This document shows, one piece after another, positions 25,930 to 34,161 of a DNA stretch of 43,168 nucleotides. Both the position numbers and the translations under genes were made by a program. The DNA comes from an uncultured bacterium (lineage in GTDB: Bacteria; Patescibacteriota; Minisyncoccia; UBA6257; GWB1-50-10), in the NCBI GenBank assembly GCA_903827975.1, contig CAIKKG010000024.1, forward strand, positions 64,523-107,690, given 5' to 3'. The first letter of the stretch is position 1; the number at the start of each line of letters is the position of its first letter. The notes under the pieces are model-generated. The model was given only the letters and a program-made list of their open reading frames with translations, was not told the DNA's origin and ran no database searches.

Positions 25930-28440
25930 ATGTTATATTTTGATGAACAAAGATTAAGATTTACAGCTATAGGTGATTTTTTTGTTCGCTTAATCACATA
26001 CTCTGCTTATGCACTTTTATCAATTGGAGCATTTTTCTTTTTAGTTTCTACATCAACAAATATTAAAGCGCTTGGTGTCCTCTTCGCAATATTTCTTATT
26101 GATAGGGCATTACACGTTAAAGATGGTGAGAGATCAATTCCAGAACTTAAAGGTGAGAAGAGAAACGTGTCGCTTGCATTTACTCCGTCCGCACATAGAG
26201 TGCTTAGTCGCGCATTTAGGAAGTCGCGTGCCATAGGTAAGAATTTTTATCTTATTCTATTGCAGGAACTCATAGAACGCCACGATATAAAGGAGTCACT
26301 CACCAGACTATCAGTTAATATCCCTGAATTTGAGAAGAGGGTTAATAATGCAATAAGAGATTCAAAACAAGATTCACCAACAAAAGAAGAGTTGTTGAGT
26401 GTTGTTGAGTCATTATCTATCAGTGCCTATGGAGAGGCTGTTCAGATAGGAGAGGAGTATATCCATGGACGAAATTTATTCGTAGCGCTTTCCCTTGTAG
26501 GAGACCCGTCAATCGCGAGACTTTTTGAATTAGCAGAGCTTTCAACAGCAAATATAAAAGAAGCAATAATTTTTGGGAGATGGAGAAAGGCGTTTTTCGG
26601 TGGGATACCATCAGCATTAAGTGGGTTTGTTAATATACACAGAAGTCGTGGGACTCGTAAGGTTATGAATCGTGCGTGGACATCAAGGCCAACACCGCTA
26701 CTAGATAGGTTTAGTACCGACATTACTGATGTCGCGCGAGGTGGTGGGGCTGGTTTCTTAATAGGTCATGAGAAAGAGTATGACGCATTATTGCGAGTTG
26801 TTTCTCGCATAGGAAAGCCAAATGTATTGATAGTTGGTGAGCCAGGATCAGGAAAAACATCAATTATCGCACACCTAGCATATCGCATGTCTAAGGATGA
26901 TGTGCCGGCAGTTTTATTTGATAAACGATTAATCTCTATAGATATTGGAGCTCTTATTTCTGACACAAATACAGAAGCACTTGCAGGTAGGTTGAAGGGT
27001 ATCACAGACGAGATTCTCTCTGCTGGTAATGTGGTTCTTCATATTGCAAATATGCACGACCTTTTCCGCACTGGTCAGGCCAAGGCAATAAACGCAATTG
27101 ATATGTTGTTGCCAGTCATAATAAACGAGGGTATTCCTGTTATTGGTGAATCATTTCCACGAGAGTTCAAGCAGTTTATAGAACCAAGAACAGATTTTTT
27201 GGCGCAGTTTGATGTTGTAAATGTAGACGAGTTGTCTGAGGAGGATTCAGTTAGGTTCCTTATTTATAGCTCACTTATTCTAGAGAGGGAGTATGGTGTT
27301 TTTATAACATTCAGAGCGATTGAAAAAGCTGTTAATCTTGCGCATAGATATTTTCACGAAAGACTTTTGCCGGGAAGTGCTGAGGATCTTTTGAAGCAGG
27401 CATTATCAAATGCAAAAACAGAAAAGCTTAAAACACTAGACGCATCAGCAGTTATTGCTGTAGCAGAAAAACAAAGCAAGGTTCCAATTGAGCAAGCGAG
27501 TGAGTTGGAGGCGGAAAAACTTCTTAATCTTGAAAGCATAATCCATGAGAGATTTGTAAATCAGGATTCTGCTGTAAGCTCAGTCTCACGAGCACTTCGC
27601 GAATATAGGAGTGGACTTTCACGTAAAGGTGGTCCGATAGCAACGTTCCTTTTTGTTGGGCCAACCGGAGTTGGAAAAACTGAGTTAGCGAAAATTCTTG
27701 CGGGAATTCAATTTGGTTCTAAGGACTTAATGCAGAGATTTGATATGTCAGAGTATCAGGACAAGCAAAGTATTTTTCAATTAACTGGAACGCCAAACGG
27801 AGATAGGGGTGGAGCGCTTACAGACGCCGTGTTAAAAAATCCATATTGCCTAGTTTTGTTAGATGAATTTGAAAAAGCACACCCTGATATTTTGAATTTA
27901 TTCTTGCAGGTTTTTGATGATGGACGACTTACAGATAGCTCGGGGCGAACCGTTGATTTTCAAAACACAATTATAATTGCTACATCTAATGCAAACTCAA
28001 AATATATTAAAGATGAGATAGAAAAGGGAACTAAAATTGAAGATATCGCTGTTGAAATAAAGAAGAAGCTGACCGACTATTTTAAACCAGAACTTGTTAA
28101 TCGTTTTTCTGATATTATCGTTTTTCGTGATTTGAAGCCCGAGGAGATATATGTTGTTGCTAAATTCCTTATTAAGGACGTTGTTGGAACACTAAGAACA
28201 GCACAGGGTGTGGACCTTCGTGTAGATGATTCAGCTCTCCTTAAAATATCTGAGTTAGGATTTAGTCCAGTTTTTGGAGCCAGACCACTTAGACAGGTTG
28301 TTTCTGAAAAGGTAAGAAGCACGCTTGCGGAAAAGATATTAAGGCGCGAGATTGTGCGCGGCTCAGTTCTTTTGCTTAAGTATGAAAATGAAAAGTTTGT
28401 TTGGGAAAATGTCGATGACGGCGTAAATAAGGTACAATAG
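25930..28440 (+). CDS. Membrane-anchored Clp/HSP100-like double AAA+ ATPase
   Basis: N-terminal TM helices; D1 Walker A VGEPGSGKTS; D2 VGPTGVGKTELAK, LLDEFEKAHPD, PELVNRF, GARPLRQ. Confidence 0.92.
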   Translation: MLYFDEQRLRFTAIGDFFVRLITYSAYALLSIGAFFFLVSTSTNIKALGVLFAIFLIDRALHVKDGERSIPELKGEKRNVSLAFTPSAHRVLSRAFRKSRAIGKNFYLILLQELIERHDIKESLTRLSVNIPEFEKRVNNAIRDSKQDSPTKEELLSVVESLSISAYGEAVQIGEEYIHGRNLFVALSLVGDPSIARLFELAELSTANIKEAIIFGRWRKAFFGGIPSALSGFVNIHRSRGTRKVMNRAWTSRPTPLLDRFSTDITDVARGGGAGFLIGHEKEYDALLRVVSRIGKPNVLIVGEPGSGKTSIIAHLAYRMSKDDVPAVLFDKRLISIDIGALISDTNTEALAGRLKGITDEILSAGNVVLHIANMHDLFRTGQAKAINAIDMLLPVIINEGIPVIGESFPREFKQFIEPRTDFLAQFDVVNVDELSEEDSVRFLIYSSLILEREYGVFITFRAIEKAVNLAHRYFHERLLPGSAEDLLKQALSNAKTEKLKTLDASAVIAVAEKQSKVPIEQASELEAEKLLNLESIIHERFVNQDSAVSSVSRALREYRSGLSRKGGPIATFLFVGPTGVGKTELAKILAGIQFGSKDLMQRFDMSEYQDKQSIFQLTGTPNGDRGGALTDAVLKNPYCLVLLDEFEKAHPDILNLFLQVFDDGRLTDSSGRTVDFQNTIIIATSNANSKYIKDEIEKGTKIEDIAVEIKKKLTDYFKPELVNRFSDIIVFRDLKPEEIYVVAKFLIKDVVGTLRTAQGVDLRVDDSALLKISELGFSPVFGARPLRQVVSEKVRSTLAEKILRREIVRGSVLLLKYENEKFVWENVDDGVNKVQ

Positions 28441-28448
28441 ACTCTGAC

Positions 28449-29000
28449 ATGAACATCAAGCCAGTTATTAAAACAGATATCACAAAAAAGGAATTCTCAG
28501 CAGGAATTATTATTTTTAGGCGCACCAAGGAGGGGCCTAAGTTTTTAATTTTGTACCATGGCGGTCCTTATTGGAACTTTCCAAAGGGAAAACTAGAAGG
28601 GGAGACAAATTTTAAAGCAGCCCTTCGCGAGGTAAACGAGGAGACGGGGATACAGCAGGATGAGCTTAGATTTAAGAGTTGGTTTAAAGTACAGGATAAA
28701 TTCACTTATGTGCGGAATAAGGAGAAGATTGCCAAGGTGGTTACATACTATTTGGCGGAAACAAAACAAAAAGAAATTAAATTGCACATTGTCCCAGACA
28801 CGCACGAAGGGGAGCAGCACGAGGGATACGGATGGTTCTTATATCGAGATGCTGTTCGCCTGCTAATTTCTCCAACACTTAAACAAAATCTTAAACGAGC
28901 ATACTTGGCTATAACAAGGAAGAAAGTGACGCCAACCACACAAAGAGTAGTGCCACAAATAATAAAGGCGATTCCAGTAATAAAAAACCCGCTCGAGTAG
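28449..29000 (+). CDS. NUDIX hydrolase
   Basis: Complete Nudix box GKLEGETNFKAALREVNEETGI. Confidence 0.93.
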   Translation: MNIKPVIKTDITKKEFSAGIIIFRRTKEGPKFLILYHGGPYWNFPKGKLEGETNFKAALREVNEETGIQQDELRFKSWFKVQDKFTYVRNKEKIAKVVTYYLAETKQKEIKLHIVPDTHEGEQHEGYGWFLYRDAVRLLISPTLKQNLKRAYLAITRKKVTPTTQRVVPQIIKAIPVIKNPLE

Positions 29001-29012
29001 AGCGGATTTTTT
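28989..29012. terminator. Intrinsic terminator overlapping NUDIX stop codon, between convergent genes
   Basis: CCGCTC-GAGTA-GAGCGG with A-run and T-run. Confidence 0.8.
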
Positions 29013-29013
29013 A

Positions 29014-29367
29014 TTACTTTGCGCTTGTTGCTGCCTCTACTATCTTCACAAATACTTTTGGTTCTGTTTTTGCTAGTTCAGAGAGAATTTTGCGATCTAT
29101 CTCAATGTTCTTTTTCTTTAATGCTCCCATCAAGACACTGTAGCTTACGCCCTGCTGTCTTGCTGCTGCATTTACCTGAACCTGCCAGAGAGCTCTCATA
29201 TCGCGTTTCTTTTCCTTGCGACCCTTGAACATTCTGCTTTGTGAGTGTAGCAATGCTTCTTTTGCTGCACGCTCTTTTGATTTTCTTCCCCATTTAAAAC
29301 CCTTTGTGAGTTTTAAAACCTTTTCTCTTTTTTTGTGGGCTACTACACCCCTTTTTACGCGTGTCAT
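29014..29367 (-). CDS. rplT: 50S ribosomal protein L20
   Basis: MTRVKRGVVAHKKREKVLKLTKGFKWGRKS... Confidence 0.97.
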   Translation of the reverse strand: MTRVKRGVVAHKKREKVLKLTKGFKWGRKSKERAAKEALLHSQSRMFKGRKEKKRDMRALWQVQVNAAARQQGVSYSVLMGALKKKNIEIDRKILSELAKTEPKVFVKIVEAATSAK

Positions 29368-29370
29368 ATA

Positions 29371-29547
29371 TTAAAAATATTTCTTTACTAATTCTTTTGA
29401 GTTTACTAATCCACGATTAAGCTTCTTCCTATTCATCTGCGAGCTCGACTTATTAACCCTTGAGTGACCAAGTGCCATGGCTCGGCGGACAACCTTCCCC
29501 TTTTTTGTTATTCGTATTCTTTTTGAAATACTTTTCGGTGTTTTCAT
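29371..29547 (-). CDS. rpmI: 50S ribosomal protein L35
   Basis: Translation MKTPKSISKRIRITKKGKVVRRAMALGHSRVNKSSSQMNRKKLNRGLVNSKELVKKYF*; between infC and rplT; missed by ORF track. Confidence 0.93.
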   Translation of the reverse strand: MKTPKSISKRIRITKKGKVVRRAMALGHSRVNKSSSQMNRKKLNRGLVNSKELVKKYF

Positions 29548-29549
29548 AT

Positions 29550-30050
29550 TTATTTTTTTGCAATTTGTGTTATAAATCCTCTTCCTCCTTGTTTTGGTGG
29601 CAATGTAACTAGGTGTGGGGTAGTAATCATTTTTAGAAATTCTTTTAATTTCTGAAGTCCCCAGTCTTTATTACCTTTTTCTCTGCCTTTAAGGAACAAA
29701 CCAATCTCAACCTTATGACCACCAGCAAGAAACTCCTCAACCCTCTTCACCTTAACCATAAGGTCGTTTTGAGCGGCCCTTGGTGTTATGCGTACCTGCT
29801 TTAGCTCTTTAGCCTTCTGCATGGTTCGCTTCTTTTTCTCTTCTTTCTCCTGTTGGTATCTAAACTTATCAAAACCTATGATTTTTGCAACTGGTGGCTT
29901 AGCCATCGGGGCAATCTCTATTAGGTCCAGACCCCTCTCCAATGCCGCCTTTAGTGCCTGACTTAGAGACATAACACCAAGGTTCTCTCCCGCATCGGTT
30001 ACCACACGGAGTTCTGCTGCCTGTATTTGGTTATTTATTCTGTATTGAAT
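29550..30050 (-). CDS. infC: Translation initiation factor IF-3, probable AUU start
   Basis: (I)QYRINNQIQAAELRVV...; ATT codon at 30050-30048, 6 nt downstream of TGgTATGAT; ORF-track ATG at 30152 would include promoter and terminator sequence. Confidence 0.88.
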   Translation of the reverse strand: MQYRINNQIQAAELRVVTDAGENLGVMSLSQALKAALERGLDLIEIAPMAKPPVAKIIGFDKFRYQQEKEEKKKRTMQKAKELKQVRITPRAAQNDLMVKVKRVEEFLAGGHKVEIGLFLKGREKGNKDWGLQKLKEFLKMITTPHLVTLPPKQGGRGFITQIAKK

Positions 30051-30085
30051 AGGAAAATCATACCACAGATTTTCTATTTGTAAAA
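30048..30085 (-). promoter_or_regulatory. infC promoter
   Basis: Minus strand TTTACA-16-TATGAT with extended TGG; -10 at 30062-30057, 6 nt before ATT codon. Confidence 0.65.
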
Positions 30086-30106
30086 TATTTGGAGGTGCCT
30101 TTGGAT

Positions 30107-30130
30107 AAAAAAGGAGCCCCGAAGGGCTCC
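30107..30130 (-). terminator. Terminator of the 30136-30675 gene (UUCG tetraloop)
   Basis: Minus strand GGAGCCC-TTCG-GGGCTCC TTTTTT. Confidence 0.88.
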
Positions 30131-30135
30131 GAAAC

Positions 30136-30675
30136 TTATGAGTTGATGACAAGGATGGCTAACGAGGCCTCCTCACCGGAGACAACTCCGCGCTCTACGG
30201 CCGCGGCAAGCTGGTATCTGGTAAGCCTAACAGCCTTTATTGCCGTACTAAACGGCATGAATAGTGGGCGGACAAAGCTGTCATTTTCTCTGTCGCCCAT
30301 GCCGTCGTAGTACTCTGCCCCAACCCGGACCTCTCCCTCCAGTGGGTCGGGGGATAGGCGCGTTATCATACCTATCAGGACCTCCCCTGAAAACCGCTGA
30401 CTGTGCTCGAAGCACCTGAGGTCAACGTATGGCATGATGACGGGCCTCTGCGCCTCCTCCTTGGCTTGTTCCGCCAAGTAGGAGGGGTTGAAAGCCTTGA
30501 TAGCCTCCTTCAACTCTTCCAAAGTTTCAATGATTTCGGCCTCGTGCTTTCGCACGATATAGGCCTCCGCACTGTTGTTCTTTAGGCGGAGTCGTGAGGC
30601 ACTAGCCTCGTTGCCCACGCGGTTAAGCACCGCGGCCAACTTCATTCTTGTGTCTACGACCTTCACCATCTTCAT
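30136..30675 (-). CDS. Hypothetical protein, markedly GC-richer than background
   Basis: 179-aa ORF; own promoter (minus) TTGACT-17-TATTAT, 5' UTR and GGAGG SD; own terminator. Confidence 0.72.
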   Translation of the reverse strand: MKMVKVVDTRMKLAAVLNRVGNEASASRLRLKNNSAEAYIVRKHEAEIIETLEELKEAIKAFNPSYLAEQAKEEAQRPVIMPYVDLRCFEHSQRFSGEVLIGMITRLSPDPLEGEVRVGAEYYDGMGDRENDSFVRPLFMPFSTAIKAVRLTRYQLAAAVERGVVSGEEASLAILVINS

Positions 30676-30761
30676 ATTGCCTCCGATGTGTGGGTTAGGT
30701 TTTTAAAGGATTGCTGAGTAAATAATAAACCAAAATCACGAAAAAGTCAATACCGGTGTGA

Positions 30762-32219
30762 TTATGGATATGGTATGAGCGAGCCCCCTTGTGGCGTGAT
30801 GTTTGGAATATTTTTATTTACTTCACGTGCTTTTCTCATGTCCGCCCTAAATCCGAATAGTGTGGATTGTAGTTCGCTCTCTATCGAAAGACCAGTCCCA
30901 ATCAAATTATTTTGTTCATTTGGATCATTTGTGAGATCATATAACTCATCTTTTGTGTTTATTGGCTCGTGCGTTATTAGTCTTTTCATCCAATAGTCAT
31001 ATGTGTTGAGTCCATCCTTTATTGCTGGGTTTCTCATAATGTATTTCCAATTGCCACGACGAACAGCGTATTCATCAAAGGGTGGTCGTTCTGTAAAAAT
31101 ATCATGTGATAAAACCTCACCATTTATGAGTGGAATGATGTTTGTTCCACTTGTGTGTTCTGGCGGTACACCCTGCGCTATAGCAACGAGTGTGGGCATA
31201 AGATCCATCGTATTTACAGGCGTCGCAATGCGCATCGGTTTAATATATGGGGGATAGATGATAGCAAGTGGAACGTGTGTGTTTACCTCGTAAAGATCAC
31301 GATGGAAGAAGTATCCGTGCTCTCCAAGATCATCACCATGCTCACTGCTTATAATAAACATTGTGTCTTTATACCAAGGTTCATTTTTAATACTTTCAAA
31401 GAATGTTCGGAGTTCCTCATCTACGTACTGAACACCTCTGTCATATGCCTCATTTAGGTATTTCTTATCATCATCTGTAAATTGGTGGAGGGTTGTTGCA
31501 TCTCTTTTTTCGGATGTATACATCGGGATAGACGAGGTACTCTGTGCTTCCCAAATAAACGAATGTTCCATTTTTGAATCATCAAAGACACTATTGTAAG
31601 AGCTCGACGCGCTCATATATGGAGAATGAGCGTCATAGATGTGCCAAAATATAAATGTAGAATTTCCCTTTTTTAAATATTCAGAAACATCCGTTTTTGA
31701 AAACGCAACATTCTTTGTGTTTTCGCTCATTTTGTAATACTGGAAGCTAGTACTCCACCCAAAGCGCGGCCATAGGCTTGGTGAAACAAATCCTGCTGTG
31801 TTGTATCCATAGTTTGTAAGTATGGAGGGGAGTAAAGGAAGAGATTTATTTATTGGGGTAGTCCACTGAATAACATTATTTTCCGAAGGATAGAGGCCGG
31901 AAAATAGCGCTGCATCACTTTGGAATGTTAGATATGCTGGAGTTTCAGCATTCTCAAAAATTGCACCCTTTTTCATAAGTGAATCAAGAAACGGTGTTGT
32001 GTCTTTTGAGTATCCATAGATGCCCATGCGGTCAGCACGCAACGAGTCTATATTTATAACTACAATGTTTTTAGGTTTTGGTATTTCTAGCGGATGAATA
32101 GATTCACTTTTTTGTATTTTTAAAACAATAATAACCGCGGTTATTATTGTCGCGGTTATTGTAAGCACTAACGCTTTATATATTATTTTTTTCCTGTTGG
32201 TTTTGTAATCGGTAGACAT
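30762..32219 (-). CDS. Membrane-anchored sulfatase/alkaline-phosphatase-superfamily protein (paralogue 1)
   Basis: TM helix then NIVVINIDSLRADRMGIYGYSKDTTPFLD, FSGLYPSENNV, SEHGDDLGEHG; start MSTDYK at 32219. Confidence 0.85.
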   Translation of the reverse strand: MSTDYKTNRKKIIYKALVLTITATIITAVIIVLKIQKSESIHPLEIPKPKNIVVINIDSLRADRMGIYGYSKDTTPFLDSLMKKGAIFENAETPAYLTFQSDAALFSGLYPSENNVIQWTTPINKSLPLLPSILTNYGYNTAGFVSPSLWPRFGWSTSFQYYKMSENTKNVAFSKTDVSEYLKKGNSTFIFWHIYDAHSPYMSASSSYNSVFDDSKMEHSFIWEAQSTSSIPMYTSEKRDATTLHQFTDDDKKYLNEAYDRGVQYVDEELRTFFESIKNEPWYKDTMFIISSEHGDDLGEHGYFFHRDLYEVNTHVPLAIIYPPYIKPMRIATPVNTMDLMPTLVAIAQGVPPEHTSGTNIIPLINGEVLSHDIFTERPPFDEYAVRRGNWKYIMRNPAIKDGLNTYDYWMKRLITHEPINTKDELYDLTNDPNEQNNLIGTGLSIESELQSTLFGFRADMRKAREVNKNIPNITPQGGSLIPYP

Positions 32220-33583
32220 TGATCTGCATATACTGGTGAGCAACCTAGTATCCATGGCCCCTTATCCGCATTCATTGCCTTAAGGTGTGCGAATAGTTTT
32301 TGTTCTAGTTCGTATGCTATTTTACCCTCTTTTACAGAAAGGTTTGTCTGTTCGTTTGGATCAGTATTCAAATTATACAACTCCTTTTTCCCGGTCTCCA
32401 TTGTTTCAATAAATTTCCACCCATCAACCGTTGTTATGCTGCGCTTATGTGTGTAGAGCCTGTAATCCGTTTCTGAATATACGTCATGCGCCACAGGTGT
32501 TCCTGAAAAGGATGGTGAGATATCAACTCCTTTCATAGCTTCTACAGGAGCAATTTTGAGCATTGAGAGTACTGTTGGCGCAAGATCAAGCGTACTCACA
32601 AGATCTGTGATTGTTTTTGGTTGTGTCTGTCCAGGTGCGTGAATTGCAAAAAGCGTATTAAGTAGCTCACCATAGAGTGTGTGCCCATGATCAATGCCAT
32701 TGTGCTCAAAGAACTCGGTTCCATGATCACTTATAACGGCAATAATTGTGTTATCCGATATACCTAATGAATCTACATATTTCATAAAGTCACCGAACTC
32801 AGCATCTGCTCTTGAAATCTTCTCATCGTAGATTGCTCTCCAGAAGGCTTTATCTTCTGCGGAAAGCGAGAGGCCATGATTTGCAAGACTCTGTTCGCGA
32901 AGTATTCCTTGTTCCTTTGTACTACCAGTATATATTCCATTATATGGTTTCTGTACGTAACGGTAGTCATACTCCTTTGGTGCATACTGACCATGAACGT
33001 CATAACCATGTACGAATAGGAAGAATTTATTATCCTTATTTTTTGAGAGCCAGTCCTTAGCCATCGGCACGCTTGTATCTAACCCACCAAATGTTGTCTT
33101 GTCGTAATACGTATCAAATCCTTGCGCGTGGCCAAATGCAGCACTGATGCCAGCATCGCCGGTGAATCCTGCGGTTGCATATCCATTTTGTTTTAAGATT
33201 TGCGCAAGTGTTACTGCGTTAGGACTTAGGTTTTTTAAATTAGCTTTTACTAGCGATGTTGTTGCTCCAGTAACATCTTCAACCATCTTGTTTACAACCT
33301 TGTGTTCGCTGGGGTATAGGCTTGTGAATATAGACATAAAAGATGGAACGGTCCACGAGGCTGGGCTAACCGTGTTTCTGTAGAGGTATGAGTCTCCGAG
33401 AAACTTATCAAGATTTGGGGTTATATCTTTATCATATCCATATGCTGGTAGATGTTTTGCTTGGAGCCCATCAAACGCAAATACAATTAGGTTGCGCTGT
33501 TGTTTTGGTTTTATTGCAACAAAATAGATTGCGGAAATGATTGCAATACCAACAAGAAGTGTGGTGATGAGTTTCGGTTTCAT
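32183..33583 (-). CDS. Membrane-anchored sulfatase/alkaline-phosphatase-superfamily protein (paralogue 2)
   Basis: MKPKLITTLLVGIAIISAIYF TM; NLIVFAFDGLQAKHLPAYGYDKDITPNLD; ISDHGTEFFEHNGIDHGHTLY; start 33583, upstream track N-terminus spans tmRNA-derived repeat and judged spurious. Confidence 0.85.
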   Translation of the reverse strand: MKPKLITTLLVGIAIISAIYFVAIKPKQQRNLIVFAFDGLQAKHLPAYGYDKDITPNLDKFLGDSYLYRNTVSPASWTVPSFMSIFTSLYPSEHKVVNKMVEDVTGATTSLVKANLKNLSPNAVTLAQILKQNGYATAGFTGDAGISAAFGHAQGFDTYYDKTTFGGLDTSVPMAKDWLSKNKDNKFFLFVHGYDVHGQYAPKEYDYRYVQKPYNGIYTGSTKEQGILREQSLANHGLSLSAEDKAFWRAIYDEKISRADAEFGDFMKYVDSLGISDNTIIAVISDHGTEFFEHNGIDHGHTLYGELLNTLFAIHAPGQTQPKTITDLVSTLDLAPTVLSMLKIAPVEAMKGVDISPSFSGTPVAHDVYSETDYRLYTHKRSITTVDGWKFIETMETGKKELYNLNTDPNEQTNLSVKEGKIAYELEQKLFAHLKAMNADKGPWILGCSPVYADQCLPITKPTGKK

Positions 33584-33600
33584 ATATTCCATTGTAACAA

Positions 33601-33648
33601 AAAAACACCCGAATGGGTGTTTTCTCTTTTGTGGAGATGACCGGAGTT
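33601..33648. repeat. Duplicate copy of tmRNA 3' end plus downstream terminator (copy A)
   Basis: 48 nt matching 33774-33821 with 2 mismatches, both in the hairpin loop. Confidence 0.9.
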
Positions 33649-33773
33649 TCACTGCTCGACCATTCAGAATGTTCTCCACTCTAAAACCCTGCGGTTTTAG
33701 TATTTCCGCCACGGGGAAACAAGTTTCCCCGACCCCCTTTTTCGGTTCAACTCCTCTGGTTATGTTAAAAAAT

Positions 33774-33821
33774 AAAAACACCCGTTTGGGTGTTTTCTCT
33801 TTTGTGGAGATGACCGGAGTT
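33774..33821. repeat. tmRNA 3' end plus terminator (copy B, the functional one)
   Basis: aaaaacacccgtttgggtgttttctcttttgtggagatgaccggagtt. Confidence 0.9.
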
Positions 33822-34143
33822 GAACCGGTGTCCAAAATACTTCTCACAAACCGTCTACAAGCTTAGTTCGATTTAACTCGGAACAAATGATTCTAATTTT
33901 AACAACGGTTTACGAATCATTACGCCGTTGCGATTTTCAAATATAACACCGGCACTCCTCTATGAAACCTCGAGGACCGATGCCACTGCTATAAAAGCGG
34001 TGGAACACATTCATTACGCAAAAGCGAATGAAGGTGCTGCAACACGAGTGTTGTCAGTTAATGTTTTTTGAATGGTTTATACGAGGCACTCAGCTCGGCC
34101 TGCAAATTTATGAGTGGGTATTCTGTCAAAGCCCAACATCCCC
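33805..34143 (-). ncRNA. ssrA: Transfer-messenger RNA
   Basis: Minus strand 5' GGGGATG...TTTGACAGAATACCC; 3' ACACCGGTTCAACTCCGGTCATCTCCA; acceptor GGGGATG/CATCTCC; tag reading frame ...DNTRVAAPSFAFA TAA TGA; adjacent to smpB; CCA not fully encoded. Confidence 0.93.
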
Positions 34144-34161
34144 ATTTGAATTAGTAATGAA

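Noticed and set aside
30051-30152. N-terminal extension of infC from the ATG at 30152
   Set aside because: Covers the upstream gene's terminator and the infC promoter; conserved IF-3 homology begins at YRINNQ.
33584-33847. N-terminal ~88-aa extension of the 554-aa sulfatase ORF in the track
   Set aside because: It translates the tmRNA 3' end, terminators and hairpins; the MKPKLITTL start preceded by TACAAT is more plausible.
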